Positions 1-6,136 are shown, counted from the stretch's first letter. The stretch: DNA of 7,213 nt from Ectothiorhodospiraceae bacterium (GCA_029263635.1 JAJUFY010000110.1:1-7213); one strand, 5' to 3'. Numbers and translations are program-made. The notes: generated from the letters alone by a model not told the origin.

Positions 1-1548
1 AGCCACGTCGCGGATGGCGATGACGTTGCGGTTGATCTCCTCGGCCACCGCGCTTTGTTCCTCGGCGGCCGAGGCGATCTGGGCGTTCATGTCGTTGATC
101 TCGTGGACCGCGGCGACGATCCGCTCCAGCGCCGTGCCGGCCTCCGAGACCTTGCTCACGCCTTCCTGCGTCTGGGCGAGGCTGGAGTTCATGGTGGTCA
201 CGGCGCGGGCGGTGCCGGCGTGCAGGCGCTCGATCATCTCCTGGATCTCGCCGGTGGACTGCTGGGTGCGCTGCGCCAGCACGCGCACTTCGTCGGCCAC
301 CACGGCGAAGCCGCGGCCCTGCTCGCCGGCGCGGGCCGCCTCGATGGCGGCGTTCAGGGCCAGCAGGTTGGTCTGGCCGGCGATGCCGTTAATGACGTCC
401 AGAACCGTGCCGATGTTTTCGCTCTCGCGCTGCAGGTCGCGGATGGCCTCGGCGGCGTGCTCCACTTCCGTGGCGATGCGGTCCATGACGTCGATGGTCT
501 GCGTCACCACCTGCCTCCCTTCGCCCGCGGCCCGGTCGGCGCCGGCGGCGGAATCGGCCGCATTGGCGGCGTTGCGGGAGACCTCGGCGACAGTGGCCAC
601 CATCTCGTTCATGGCGGTTGCCACCGCTTCGATCTGCGTCTGCTGCTGCTCCACTCCGGTATTGGCCTGCTCGCCGAACTTGGCGCTGTCGCGGGCGGTG
701 TTGGCGAGCTGGCTGACGGCGGCGGCCAGCTCCCGGATCAGCTCCTGGAACCGCGCGCTCATGGCATTGAAGGCGGTGGCGATCACGCCCAGCTCGTCCT
801 GCGCCTTGTACTCGGCGCGGGCGGAGAGGTCGCCATCCGCCATCCGCTGCGCGGCCTCGGCCACGGTCTGGACGCCGCGCAGGACCTGACGGATGGTGTA
901 GGCGGCGAAGCTGATCGCCAGGGCCGTCACCACCAGGAAGACGATGATGGTCAGGTTGCGCGACCAGCGGTAGGCGGCCGCCGCTTCCTCGTACAGCGCT
1001 TCGGCCTGCTGCAGATGGGCCGCCATCAGCTTGTTGGCCGCCGCTTCCGTCTCCCGGTAGGCCGGGTTGATCTGCTGCAGCAGGATCGCGTTGGCGCCGC
1101 GGTAGTCCTCCATCAGGAGCTGGTCGAGCGCCGGCAGCAGCCCCTGCTCGAACAGGATCCGCTGGTGCCGCTCGTACTCGAGAATGGTCTCCTCCATCGC
1201 GGGATCGCGCGGGTACTCGCGCCAGATGCGCTCGATCTCCGTCAGGGCGCCGCGGATGAAATCGGTGTGCCGCGACAGCGGATGATCGTGCAAGCCGGCG
1301 GAGGGCGTGTCCGGATCGTGCTGCAGGGCGAGCAGCACATGGGTGCGGGCGGTCCCCAGATGGTTGAGCAGCTGGCCGAGCTGGCCGGTGGGCCGCAGGC
1401 GGTCCTCGTAGGTCGAGCGCAGCGCGTCGCGCGCATCGACGAGGCTGGACAGCCCCATTGCTCCGATCAACAGCATTCCCAGTATGGCGACGACGACCAT
1501 AGCCGTCAGCCGCCCCTTGATGGCGTGGCGACTCAAGCGGTGCAGCAT
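1..1548 (-). CDS. Methyl-accepting chemotaxis protein (Tar-like topology), 3' end outside window
   Basis: Transmembrane chemoreceptor that passes periplasmic ligand signals to CheA/CheW. The frame is open from the ATG at 1548-1546 to base 1, giving 516 residues without a stop, so the gene runs off the left edge. Seen: a short basic N-terminus, membrane helix 1 (about residues 14-34), a roughly 160-residue periplasmic region predicted helical as in four-helix-bundle sensors, membrane helix 2 (about 199-218), a HAMP region (about 219-271) and a long coiled-coil signalling domain. The nearly invariant hairpin tip lies at about 392-425, with LALNAAIEAARAGEQGRGF followed by AVVADEVRVLA. The last visible part (about 490-511, SAAEEQSAVAEEIN) matches the end of the second methylation helix, so perhaps only a few tens of residues are missing. 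A purine-rich stretch (GGGAATAAGAAGA) before the ATG is a weak ribosome site. Ligand unknown; assignment to the family is very sure. Confidence 0.95.
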   Translation of the reverse strand, partial: MLHRLSRHAIKGRLTAMVVVAILGMLLIGAMGLSSLVDARDALRSTYEDRLRPTGQLGQLLNHLGTARTHVLLALQHDPDTPSAGLHDHPLSRHTDFIRGALTEIERIWREYPRDPAMEETILEYERHQRILFEQGLLPALDQLLMEDYRGANAILLQQINPAYRETEAAANKLMAAHLQQAEALYEEAAAAYRWSRNLTIIVFLVVTALAISFAAYTIRQVLRGVQTVAEAAQRMADGDLSARAEYKAQDELGVIATAFNAMSARFQELIRELAAAVSQLANTARDSAKFGEQANTGVEQQQTQIEAVATAMNEMVATVAEVSRNAANAADSAAGADRAAGEGRQVVTQTIDVMDRIATEVEHAAEAIRDLQRESENIGTVLDVINGIAGQTNLLALNAAIEAARAGEQGRGFAVVADEVRVLAQRTQQSTGEIQEMIERLHAGTARAVTTMNSSLAQTQEGVSKVSEAGTALERIVAAVHEINDMNAQIASAAEEQSAVAEEINRNVIAIRDVA

Positions 1549-1684
1549 TCTTCTTATTCCCGGAGAGAGACGTGGTGACAGCGCGAGACGGGTATCAACG
1601 GCCGCTGCAGGACGCCGCGGCTTCGACGCAATCTGTTAGCAGAGCCGGTGTGATAGAGCAAGCCGGTGCCGGACGATGACCGGC

Positions 1685-1727
1685 ATTGTAGCCGGAAGCA
1701 AGCCGGGCCTGCCTTGATCTGCCTCAA
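1685..1727 (-). promoter_or_regulatory. FNR/Anr-type box and -10 element, probable class II promoter of the chemoreceptor
   Basis: Read on the minus strand, 1727-1714 is TTGAG-GCAG-ATCAA, one mismatch from the FNR/Anr consensus TTGAT-N4-ATCAA. Twenty-three bases further on is TACAAT (1690-1685), five of six matches to a sigma-70 -10 element. With a start near 1678, the dyad centre falls at about -42, where FNR-family activators sit in class II promoters; no good -35 hexamer is visible, as expected for such promoters. The geometry points toward the chemoreceptor, leaving a leader of about 130 nt. The dyad and spacing are seen in the sequence; oxygen-responsive control is inferred. The box could also affect the divergent transporter gene, about 160 bp from its start codon. 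Confidence 0.55.
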
Positions 1728-1748
1728 GGAGCCGGCTTGTTGAGCCGC

Positions 1749-1776
1749 TTGGCGCGGGCTGAGCTTTTCCTATATC
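1749..1776 (+). promoter_or_regulatory. Candidate promoter for the fatty acid transporter (sigma-54-like or sigma-70-like)
   Basis: Two readings overlap. TTGGCGCGGGCTGAGCTT (1749-1766) has GG and GC exactly 12 bases apart as in -24/-12 sigma-54 promoters (TGGCACG-N4-TTGC), with three mismatches in the core. Alternatively TTGGCG (1749-1754), a 16-base spacer and TATATC (1771-1776) form a weak sigma-70 promoter, four of six matches in each hexamer. E. coli atoE lies in an operon activated by AtoC with sigma-54, which makes the first reading plausible, but such matches arise often by chance in GC-rich DNA. Confidence 0.27.
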
Positions 1777-1785
1777 AGCGCTAAG

Positions 1786-1795
1786 TGTGATCACA
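1786..1795. promoter_or_regulatory. 10-bp perfect palindrome TGTGATCACA, possible operator
   Basis: TGTGATCACA is its own reverse complement and lies about 90 bases before the transporter start codon, just downstream of the weak TATATC candidate -10. This is where a repressor of the transporter could bind. It resembles CRP half-sites (TGTGA/TCACA) without their 6-bp spacer, so it is not a normal CRP site. A GntR-type or similar dimeric regulator is one possibility; the binding protein is unknown. Confidence 0.3.
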
Positions 1796-1885
1796 AAAGA
1801 TCCGCCGGAGCCCTCTCTGGAGGAGCGCAAGGGAGTGCGATGGCAAGGGCTCCGCGCATAGAACGAACAAGAGAGGAGAGTCCGA

Positions 1886-3199
1886 ATGTTCAAAAGAATA
1901 ACCATGGCTTCCGTGCGGATGGTCGAGCGCTGGCTGCCCGACCCGTTCGTGCTGGTGATGATCCTCACGCTGATCACCTTCGTCGCCGGCATGCTGATCG
2001 GCAACTCCCCCATGGCGATGATCGATCACTGGGGCACCGGCTTCTGGAACCTGCTGACCTTCTCGATGCAGATGGTGCTGATCCTGGTTACCGGCTGGGT
2101 GCTGGCCAGCACGATCTTCTTCCGCCGCATCCTGGAGGCGGTGGCCAGGCTCACCCGCACGCCGGGTCAGGCCATTGTGGTGGTGACCCTGGTCGGCCTG
2201 GTGGCGAGCTGGATCAACTGGGGCTTCGGCCTGGTCATCGGCGCCATGGCCGCGCGCCAGATCGCGCGCCAGGTGCCGACGGTGGATTACCGGCTGCTGA
2301 TCGCCAGCGCCTACTCGGGCTTCCTGGTGTGGCACGGCGGCCTGGCCGGTTCGGTGCCGCTGACCATCGCCACCGAGGGCCACTTCCTGGCCGACAAGAT
2401 GGGCGTGATCGCCACCGGCGATACCATCTTCTCCTCGTACAACATGCTGATCGTGCTGGCGCTGTTCATCGTCATCCCGCTCATCAACTGGCTGATGATG
2501 CCGAGCAAGGAGGACACGATCACGGTCGATCCGGCCAAGCTGGCCGATACGCCGGAGGAGGAGCGCCCGGCCAATGAAACGCCCGCCGACAAGCTGGAGA
2601 ACAGCCTGCTGCTGTCCCAGGCCATCGGCATCATGGGCGTGGTCTTCGCCGCCTATTACTTCATCGCCAAGAGCGGCGGGCTCAACCTGAACATCGTGAA
2701 CTTCATGTTCCTGATGCTGGGCATCATCCTGCACGGCCGGCCGTCGCGCCTGCTGAAGTCGGTCGATGCGGCCGCGCGCGGCGCCAGCGGCATCATCATC
2801 CAGTTCCCGTTCTACGCGGGCATCATGGGCATGATGCTGCACTCGGGGCTTGCGGAGATGATTTCGAACTGGTTCGTGGCCATCTCCAGCGCCGGGACCC
2901 TGCCGCTGTTCACCTTCCTCAGCGCCGGCCTGGTGAACATCTTCGTTCCCTCCGGCGGCGGCCAGTGGGCGGTGCAGGGGCCGATCATGATCCAGGCGGC
3001 ACAGGAGCTGGGCGCCGACCTCGGCCGGGTGGCCATGGCCGTGGCCTGGGGCGATGCCTGGACCAACATGATCCAGCCGTTCTGGGCCTTGCCGGCGCTG
3101 GCCATCGCCGGACTGCGGGCCAAGGACGTCATGGGCTACTGCCTGATCGTCCTGGTGATTTCGGGCATCGTGATCGGGCTCGGGTTTACCTTCCTGTAA
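1886..3199 (+). CDS. atoE: AtoE-family short-chain fatty acid transporter
   Basis: Integral inner-membrane carrier of the short-chain fatty acid transporter family (E. coli AtoE type), expected to import butyrate, acetoacetate or similar short carboxylates. The 437-residue length is close to the roughly 440 typical of the family. Hydrophobic segments run through the whole protein (for example about 21-39, 53-75, 96-122, 186-205, 241-260, 268-283 and 418-437), interrupted by an acidic hydrophilic loop at about 207-239. Family-like conserved stretches are WHGGLAGSVPLTIA (149-162), NIFVPSGGGQWAVQGPI (351-367) and AVAWGDAWTNMIQPFWALP (385-403). The ATG at 1886 follows GAGAGGAGAG at good ribosome-site spacing. 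No ato CoA-transferase or thiolase gene adjoins it, so it stands alone between a divergent chemoreceptor and a convergent dehydrogenase. Family is very likely; exact substrate is inferred. Confidence 0.93.
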   Translation: MFKRITMASVRMVERWLPDPFVLVMILTLITFVAGMLIGNSPMAMIDHWGTGFWNLLTFSMQMVLILVTGWVLASTIFFRRILEAVARLTRTPGQAIVVVTLVGLVASWINWGFGLVIGAMAARQIARQVPTVDYRLLIASAYSGFLVWHGGLAGSVPLTIATEGHFLADKMGVIATGDTIFSSYNMLIVLALFIVIPLINWLMMPSKEDTITVDPAKLADTPEEERPANETPADKLENSLLLSQAIGIMGVVFAAYYFIAKSGGLNLNIVNFMFLMLGIILHGRPSRLLKSVDAAARGASGIIIQFPFYAGIMGMMLHSGLAEMISNWFVAISSAGTLPLFTFLSAGLVNIFVPSGGGQWAVQGPIMIQAAQELGADLGRVAMAVAWGDAWTNMIQPFWALPALAIAGLRAKDVMGYCLIVLVISGIVIGLGFTFL

Positions 3200-3221
3200 G
3201 CGGCAGCAGCCGTCTCCAAAT

Positions 3222-3246
3222 GCCGGGGGAAGTTTCTTCCCCCGGC
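3222..3246. terminator. Perfect 11-bp hairpin between convergent genes, probable bidirectional terminator
   Basis: GCCGGGGGAAG (3222-3232), a TTT loop and CTTCCCCCGGC (3236-3246) form a perfect GC-rich stem 22 bases after the transporter stop. It also lies 65 bases past the stop of the convergent minus-strand gene. The T-run after it is poor on the plus strand (GTCTCC) and short on the minus strand (ATTTGG), so termination efficiency is uncertain. Stem quality and location make a shared terminator the best reading. Confidence 0.75.
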
Positions 3247-3311
3247 GTCTCCCCACGACATAACCGAACGTAGGAAACCGGACCGCCCTTGGGCGCCGGC
3301 AGCCTGTGGCC

Positions 3312-4439
3312 CTACAGGCTCGGATCGATCAGATACTTCTCGCCGGTCGCCTTGCGTTCGTAGGCGGCCAGGATCTCCGGCTTGAGCGCATCCCGCAGGC
3401 TGATGGTTGCCGTGTAGTGGCTGGCGAAGGTGGTCTTGAGCTCATCGACCACGCGCTGGCGCATCCGTGCCACCACCTCCGGGCCGGCCTTTTGCAGGAA
3501 CGGCGTCAGGAGCCAGCCGCCGACGCTCCAGGCGAAGCCGAAGGTGCGGTGGATGACGGTCGGGCTGGTGTCCAGGCTGCCGTAGATGTAGACCTGCTTG
3601 AAGGTGTCCGAGCCGTAGCGGCTGTAGGAGCTCATGCTGCGGCTGGCGGCCGTTTCCATGGCGCGGAGGATCTGGCTGGCGAGCTTGCCGCCGCCGATGG
3701 CGTCGAAGCCGAGGGTGGCGCCGGTGGCGGCGACGGCCTCGGTCAGCTCGGCCTGGAAGTCGGGCGAGGTGCTGTCGACGATGTAGCGCGCGCCGATGTC
3801 GCGGAGGATGGCCGCCTGCGCCTCGCTGCGGACGATGTTCACCAGCGGGATGCCGTCCTTGAGGCAGATCCGGTTGAGCATCTGACCCAGGTTGGAGGCG
3901 GCGGCGGTATGCACGATCGCCGTGTGTCCTTCGGCGCGCATGGTCTCGGTAAAGCCGAGCGCGGTCAGCGGGTTGACGAAGGCCGAGGCGCCGTCGGCCG
4001 CGGTGGCGTCGTCCGGCAGCACGATGCAGTCCCGCGCCCGCAGCTTGCGCAGCTGGGTGTACATCGCCCCGCCCGACATGGCAACCTTCTTGTTGAGGAG
4101 GTGCCGGACGTTGCTGCCGGCCTCGATGACGGTGCCCGCGCCCTCGTTGCCGACCGGCATCGACTGGTCGAGCCGGGCCTGAATCCCGGCCAGCCGCTGC
4201 TGCGGGATATCGGCCACCAGGACCGGTCGCTCCGGCGTTCCCTCGGCACGGATGGTCGAGACATCGGCAGGGCCGAGCAGGAGCCCGAGATCGGACGGAT
4301 TGATGGGGGTCGCCTCGACCCGCACCACCACCTCATCCGGGCCGGGCGCGTCCAGCGTGACTTCCTCCAGGCTCAGGCGCAGCTGCCCGTCGGAAGTCGC
4401 CAGCGACCGCAGCTCCAGCCCCGTCATCGTGTTGCTCAT
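3312..4439 (-). CDS. Zinc-independent MDR-superfamily oxidoreductase (quinone-oxidoreductase-like)
   Basis: Cytoplasmic NAD(P)H-dependent oxidoreductase of the medium-chain dehydrogenase/reductase superfamily, often annotated as a zinc-binding dehydrogenase. Seen: an N-terminal GroES-like domain with VEATPINPSD (41-50) and VGNEGAGTVIEAG (96-108), then a Rossmann domain with VHTAAASNLGQML (176-188) and FDAIGGG (245-251). The GHE motif of zinc alcohol dehydrogenases is replaced by GNE, and only two cysteines (138 and 192) are present, so catalytic and structural zinc sites are absent; quinone oxidoreductases and enoyl reductases are likewise zinc-free. The NPSD-to-GNEGAG stretch is about 25 residues longer than in ordinary quinone oxidoreductases. 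The C-terminus carries KATGEKYLIDP (363-373). AGGAGGAGG lies 7 bases before the ATG at 4439-4437. It appears monocistronic. Superfamily is sure; substrate unknown. Confidence 0.88.
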   Translation of the reverse strand: MSNTMTGLELRSLATSDGQLRLSLEEVTLDAPGPDEVVVRVEATPINPSDLGLLLGPADVSTIRAEGTPERPVLVADIPQQRLAGIQARLDQSMPVGNEGAGTVIEAGSNVRHLLNKKVAMSGGAMYTQLRKLRARDCIVLPDDATAADGASAFVNPLTALGFTETMRAEGHTAIVHTAAASNLGQMLNRICLKDGIPLVNIVRSEAQAAILRDIGARYIVDSTSPDFQAELTEAVAATGATLGFDAIGGGKLASQILRAMETAASRSMSSYSRYGSDTFKQVYIYGSLDTSPTVIHRTFGFAWSVGGWLLTPFLQKAGPEVVARMRQRVVDELKTTFASHYTATISLRDALKPEILAAYERKATGEKYLIDPSL

Positions 4440-4516
4440 ATCAGGCCTCCTCCTGGTGATTGGCCGACCATCATCAGCGCGAGCCCCGGCGAGAGCAAGC
4501 GCCTGCAGGATCTGCT

Positions 4517-4618
4517 GTCATTGCGAGGGGCAGCAGCGACGACGCAATCTCGAGACGACGAAGTGGCGCTGGTTGGCACTCCACCATCCCGAGATTGCTG
4601 CGCTGCGCTCACAATGAC
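4517..4618. repeat. Dispersed-type palindromic repeat (GTCATTGCGAG...CAATGAC), about 102 bp
   Basis: The ends are imperfect inverted repeats. GTCATTGCGAG starts at 4517 and its counterpart CTCACAATGAC ends at 4618. Inside, GCAATCTCG (4544-4552) pairs with CGAGATTGC (4590-4598). The arms also carry related GCAGC/GCGAC-rich tracts of unequal length. This is the form of a small non-coding palindromic element seen at many sites in proteobacterial genomes, whose spurious translations (such as SAAxQSRD) litter protein databases. It fills most of the gap before the dehydrogenase start codon. I see no ORF and no clear target-site duplication. Identification as this repeat class rests on recall of the motif and was not searched. 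Confidence 0.72.
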
Positions 4619-4650
4619 GGCCACAGGGAAACTTGCGCAATGACGGTAGA

Positions 4651-4681
4651 GCGGCCTGCCGCTGCCGACGCAACAGGCCGC
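4651..4681. terminator. Inverted repeat after the SpoIIAA-like gene, possible terminator
   Basis: GCGGCCTG (4651-4658) and CAGGCCGC (4674-4681) are perfect 8-bp arms around a 15-base loop, starting 29 bases beyond the stop of the minus-strand SpoIIAA-like gene. On the minus strand the stem is followed by TCTACC, a weak tail. On the plus strand it is followed by the pyrimidine tract CTTTCTTCG, but no plus-strand gene ends here. Termination of the small gene is the likeliest role. Confidence 0.42.
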
Positions 4682-4709
4682 CTTTCTTCGCTGGCCGCGG
4701 GCGGAGCGG

Positions 4710-5090
4710 TCAGGCCTTGGAGGGGCCGCCCTTCAGCCATGCCTCGGCCGCCGCTTCCTGTTCGAGCGGGAAGGCCTTGATTTCCAGGCCGGGGATGAGG
4801 GCGCCTTCGATGCGGCTGAGGGCGCGTACCCAGGCCTTGTCGACCAGTATTGCCACGCGGTCGAATTGCCGGATGAACCGGAACAGCTCCGGGAAACGCG
4901 ACAGCTCCACCCCGACCGCGCCCAGGGTCGGCAGGCTGAAGTCGCCCACGCGCATCAGCATGCGGCCGTCGCGGATGCCTTCCGCCTTGCGGAACAAGTC
5001 GTCCAGCAGAGCCCGCATCTCGGCCTGGTCGATCTTGCCGGCGTATGCCGCATCGAGCCGGTTTTCGCCTGTGCGTGTCGCGCTGTACAT
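4710..5090 (-). CDS. SpoIIAA-like (STAS/SEC14-fold) small protein
   Basis: A 126-residue soluble protein with no signal peptide or membrane segment. It resembles the SpoIIAA-like family, whose members adopt a STAS/SEC14-related fold and have no firmly established function. Family-like features are an early segment AYAGKIDQAEMRALLDDLF (15-33), a central hydrophobic strand and helix (about 55-82), VDKAWVRALSRIEGALIPGL (83-102) and the C-terminal FPLEQEAAAEAWL (107-119). The start at 5090-5088 is the only ATG in a suitable place; the ribosome site is weak (AGGCGA, 6 bases before it). The gene is divergent from ehuB with 176 bases between the two start codons, so they may share a regulatory region. 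The repeat-bearing gap of 270 bases separates it from the dehydrogenase downstream, so an operon with that gene is doubtful. Confidence 0.8.
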   Translation of the reverse strand: MYSATRTGENRLDAAYAGKIDQAEMRALLDDLFRKAEGIRDGRMLMRVGDFSLPTLGAVGVELSRFPELFRFIRQFDRVAILVDKAWVRALSRIEGALIPGLEIKAFPLEQEAAAEAWLKGGPSKA

Positions 5091-5208
5091 GCAATTCGCC
5101 TGGTCGTGTCTGAAGGAGAAGAGGCGCAGAGTCCGCGCCGGTGTCAGCCGATCTGGGGCCCGTCTTTGGCCGACGCAACCGAGCCCGCGGGTTGCAATCC
5201 GAGCCCTA

Positions 5209-5238
5209 TCTGGTCAGCCTAAAAAATAACAGACCAGA
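5209..5238. promoter_or_regulatory. Spaced inverted repeat before ehuB, possible operator
   Basis: TCTGGTC (5209-5215) and GACCAGA (5232-5238) are perfect 7-bp arms separated by 16 bases that include the only A/T-rich patch of the intergenic region (TAAAAAATAAC, 5220-5230). The end of the repeat lies 28 bases before the ehuB start codon. The layout would suit a dimeric regulator covering the promoter, but I find no convincing -35/-10 pair here, and the regulator is not in the window. Confidence 0.35.
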
Positions 5239-5254
5239 GAACGACGAGCTTGCT

Positions 5255-5269
5255 GAGGAGACAAGCGTG
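5255..5269 (+). promoter_or_regulatory. Ribosome binding site and GTG start of ehuB
   Basis: GAGGAG (5255-5260) lies 6 bases before GTG (5267-5269). This GTG is the start in the frame that carries the signal peptide. The nearby ATGATG at 5271 is in another frame, and the upstream in-frame ATG at 5141 would add about 42 residues that do not look like a signal sequence. Confidence 0.8.
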
Positions 5270-6136
5270 CATGATGACAATCCTCGCCGCGCCCTGCGCG
5301 CAGCCGTGGCGCTGCTGCTGGGCGTCCTGCTGATCGCCCCCGCCGGCGCCGCCAGCCTCGACGAAATCCGCCAGCGCGGCACGGTGCGCGTCGCCGTCGC
5401 CAACGAGATCCCCTACGGTTTTCTTGATTTCAGTGGCAACGCCAAGGGTGTCGGCCCGGAAGTGGCCGCGGCCGTGCTCAAGCGCATGGGGCTGGAGCGC
5501 ATCGACTGGATCGCCACCGGCTTCAGTTCGCTGATTCCAGGGCTGAAGGCTGACCGTTTCGACCTGGTGGCCGCCGAAATGGCCATCCTGCCGCAGCGCT
5601 GTCGCGAGGTGGACTTTTCCAGCCCCAACTCCAGCTACGGCGAAGGGCTGCTTGTCGCTGCCGGCAACCCCAAGGGTATCCGCGGCTACGCCGATTTCGC
5701 CGAGCGCGAGGACCTGACAGTCGCCATCATGGCTGGCGCCGACCAGCTGGAGATGCTGCAGGCACTGGGCGTGCCGCAGCAGCGCATGGTGATGATCGAC
5801 GCCAATGCCGATGCCATCGCCGCCGTCAGCAGCGGCCGCGCTGACGCCTACGCCGCTACCGGCCTGACCGTGGCCGACCTGGCGGACAAGGGCCGGCGCG
5901 TGGAAGCGGCGCCGGAGTTCGAAGACCCGGTGATCAATGGCGAACCGGTGCGCAGCTGGGGCGCCTTTGCCTTCAACGCCGATGCCGACGACTTCCGCGC
6001 AGCCTTCGACGCCGCCCTCGCCGAGTTCAAGCAGACCGACGAGTGGCGCGTGATTCTCGAGCGGTACGGCTTCAGTGACGCCGATCTTGAAGCTTCCTTC
6101 TCCCGCAGCACCGAGGAACTCTGCGCGGCCGACTAG
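5267..6136 (+). CDS. ehuB: Ectoine/hydroxyectoine-type ABC transporter substrate-binding protein
   Basis: Periplasmic solute-binding protein (family 3) that delivers ligand to the membrane proteins encoded next. From the GTG at 5267 it has 289 residues: basic n-region (RR at 7-8), hydrophobic core (about 12-25) and an AGA|AS signal-peptidase site at about residue 28. The mature part begins LDEIRQRGTVRVAVANE, with IPGLKADRFDLVAA (90-103), LPQRC (108-112) and the C-terminus STEELCAAD. This agrees well with recalled Sinorhizobium meliloti EhuB, including the ANE motif, PxRC and an LCAA-type end. Against that recalled sequence, ligand-pocket Glu and Arg are kept (E47, R111), two aromatic residues are swapped (Y50 for Phe, F86 for Tyr) and a third aromatic position is Ala (A106). 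Ectoine uptake is therefore the best guess, not proven; a related amino-acid-like ligand is possible. It is the first gene of the ehuBCD unit. Confidence 0.85.
   Translation: MHDDNPRRALRAAVALLLGVLLIAPAGAASLDEIRQRGTVRVAVANEIPYGFLDFSGNAKGVGPEVAAAVLKRMGLERIDWIATGFSSLIPGLKADRFDLVAAEMAILPQRCREVDFSSPNSSYGEGLLVAAGNPKGIRGYADFAEREDLTVAIMAGADQLEMLQALGVPQQRMVMIDANADAIAAVSSGRADAYAATGLTVADLADKGRRVEAAPEFEDPVINGEPVRSWGAFAFNADADDFRAAFDAALAEFKQTDEWRVILERYGFSDADLEASFSRSTEELCAAD

Larger units (their letters stand above)
1549..1885. other. Divergent intergenic region, chemoreceptor / fatty acid transporter
   Basis: These 337 bases separate two divergent genes and hold no credible coding sequence. Seen here: an FNR/Anr-like dyad (1714-1727), a TACAAT -10 candidate on the minus strand (1690-1685), a sigma-54-like or sigma-70-like element on the plus strand (1749-1776), a 10-bp palindrome (1786-1795), a small inverted repeat TGCCGG/CCGGCA (1667-1672 and 1680-1685), and a 10-bp direct repeat AGCAAGCCGG (1657-1666 and 1697-1706). 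The individual regulatory candidates are listed separately. Confidence 0.8.

Noticed and set aside
55..1578. Plus-strand open frame of 507 codons rich in Gly, His, Asp and Arg
   Set aside because: It is the antisense of the chemoreceptor. The minus-strand frame has full domain architecture, while this one has the composition of GC-rich shadow translation.
1786..1795. CRP site
   Set aside because: TGTGATCACA lacks the 6-bp spacer between TGTGA and TCACA, so it does not fit a CRP dimer site.
1781..3256. Minus-strand open frame of 491 codons
   Set aside because: Antisense of the AtoE-like transporter, with His/Gln/Asp/Arg-rich low-complexity translation and no recognisable domain.
4436..4624. 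Minus-strand open frame of 62 codons (MAVIVSAAQQSRD...)
   Set aside because: It is mainly the translation of the palindromic repeat, a familiar source of false proteins.
3306..4643. Plus-strand open frame of 445 codons
   Set aside because: Antisense of the MDR oxidoreductase, extending into the palindromic repeat; no motif or ribosome site supports it.
5175..5195. GCAACC/GGTTGC inverted repeat as a terminator or riboswitch
   Set aside because: Only 6-bp arms, no U-tract, and no gene ending nearby; too weak to call.
4609..5229. Open frames of about 190-200 codons on both strands over the SpoIIAA-like gene
   Set aside because: They are Arg/Ser/Pro-rich shadows. The 126-codon minus-strand frame alone shows a protein family pattern.
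5141..5266. In-frame ATG upstream extension of ehuB
   Set aside because: It would add 42 non-signal-like residues, whereas the GTG at 5267 has a good GAGGAG site and leads straight into a signal peptide.
5271..5276. ATGATG just inside ehuB as an alternative start
   Set aside because: It is in a different frame from the binding protein and opens no plausible product.
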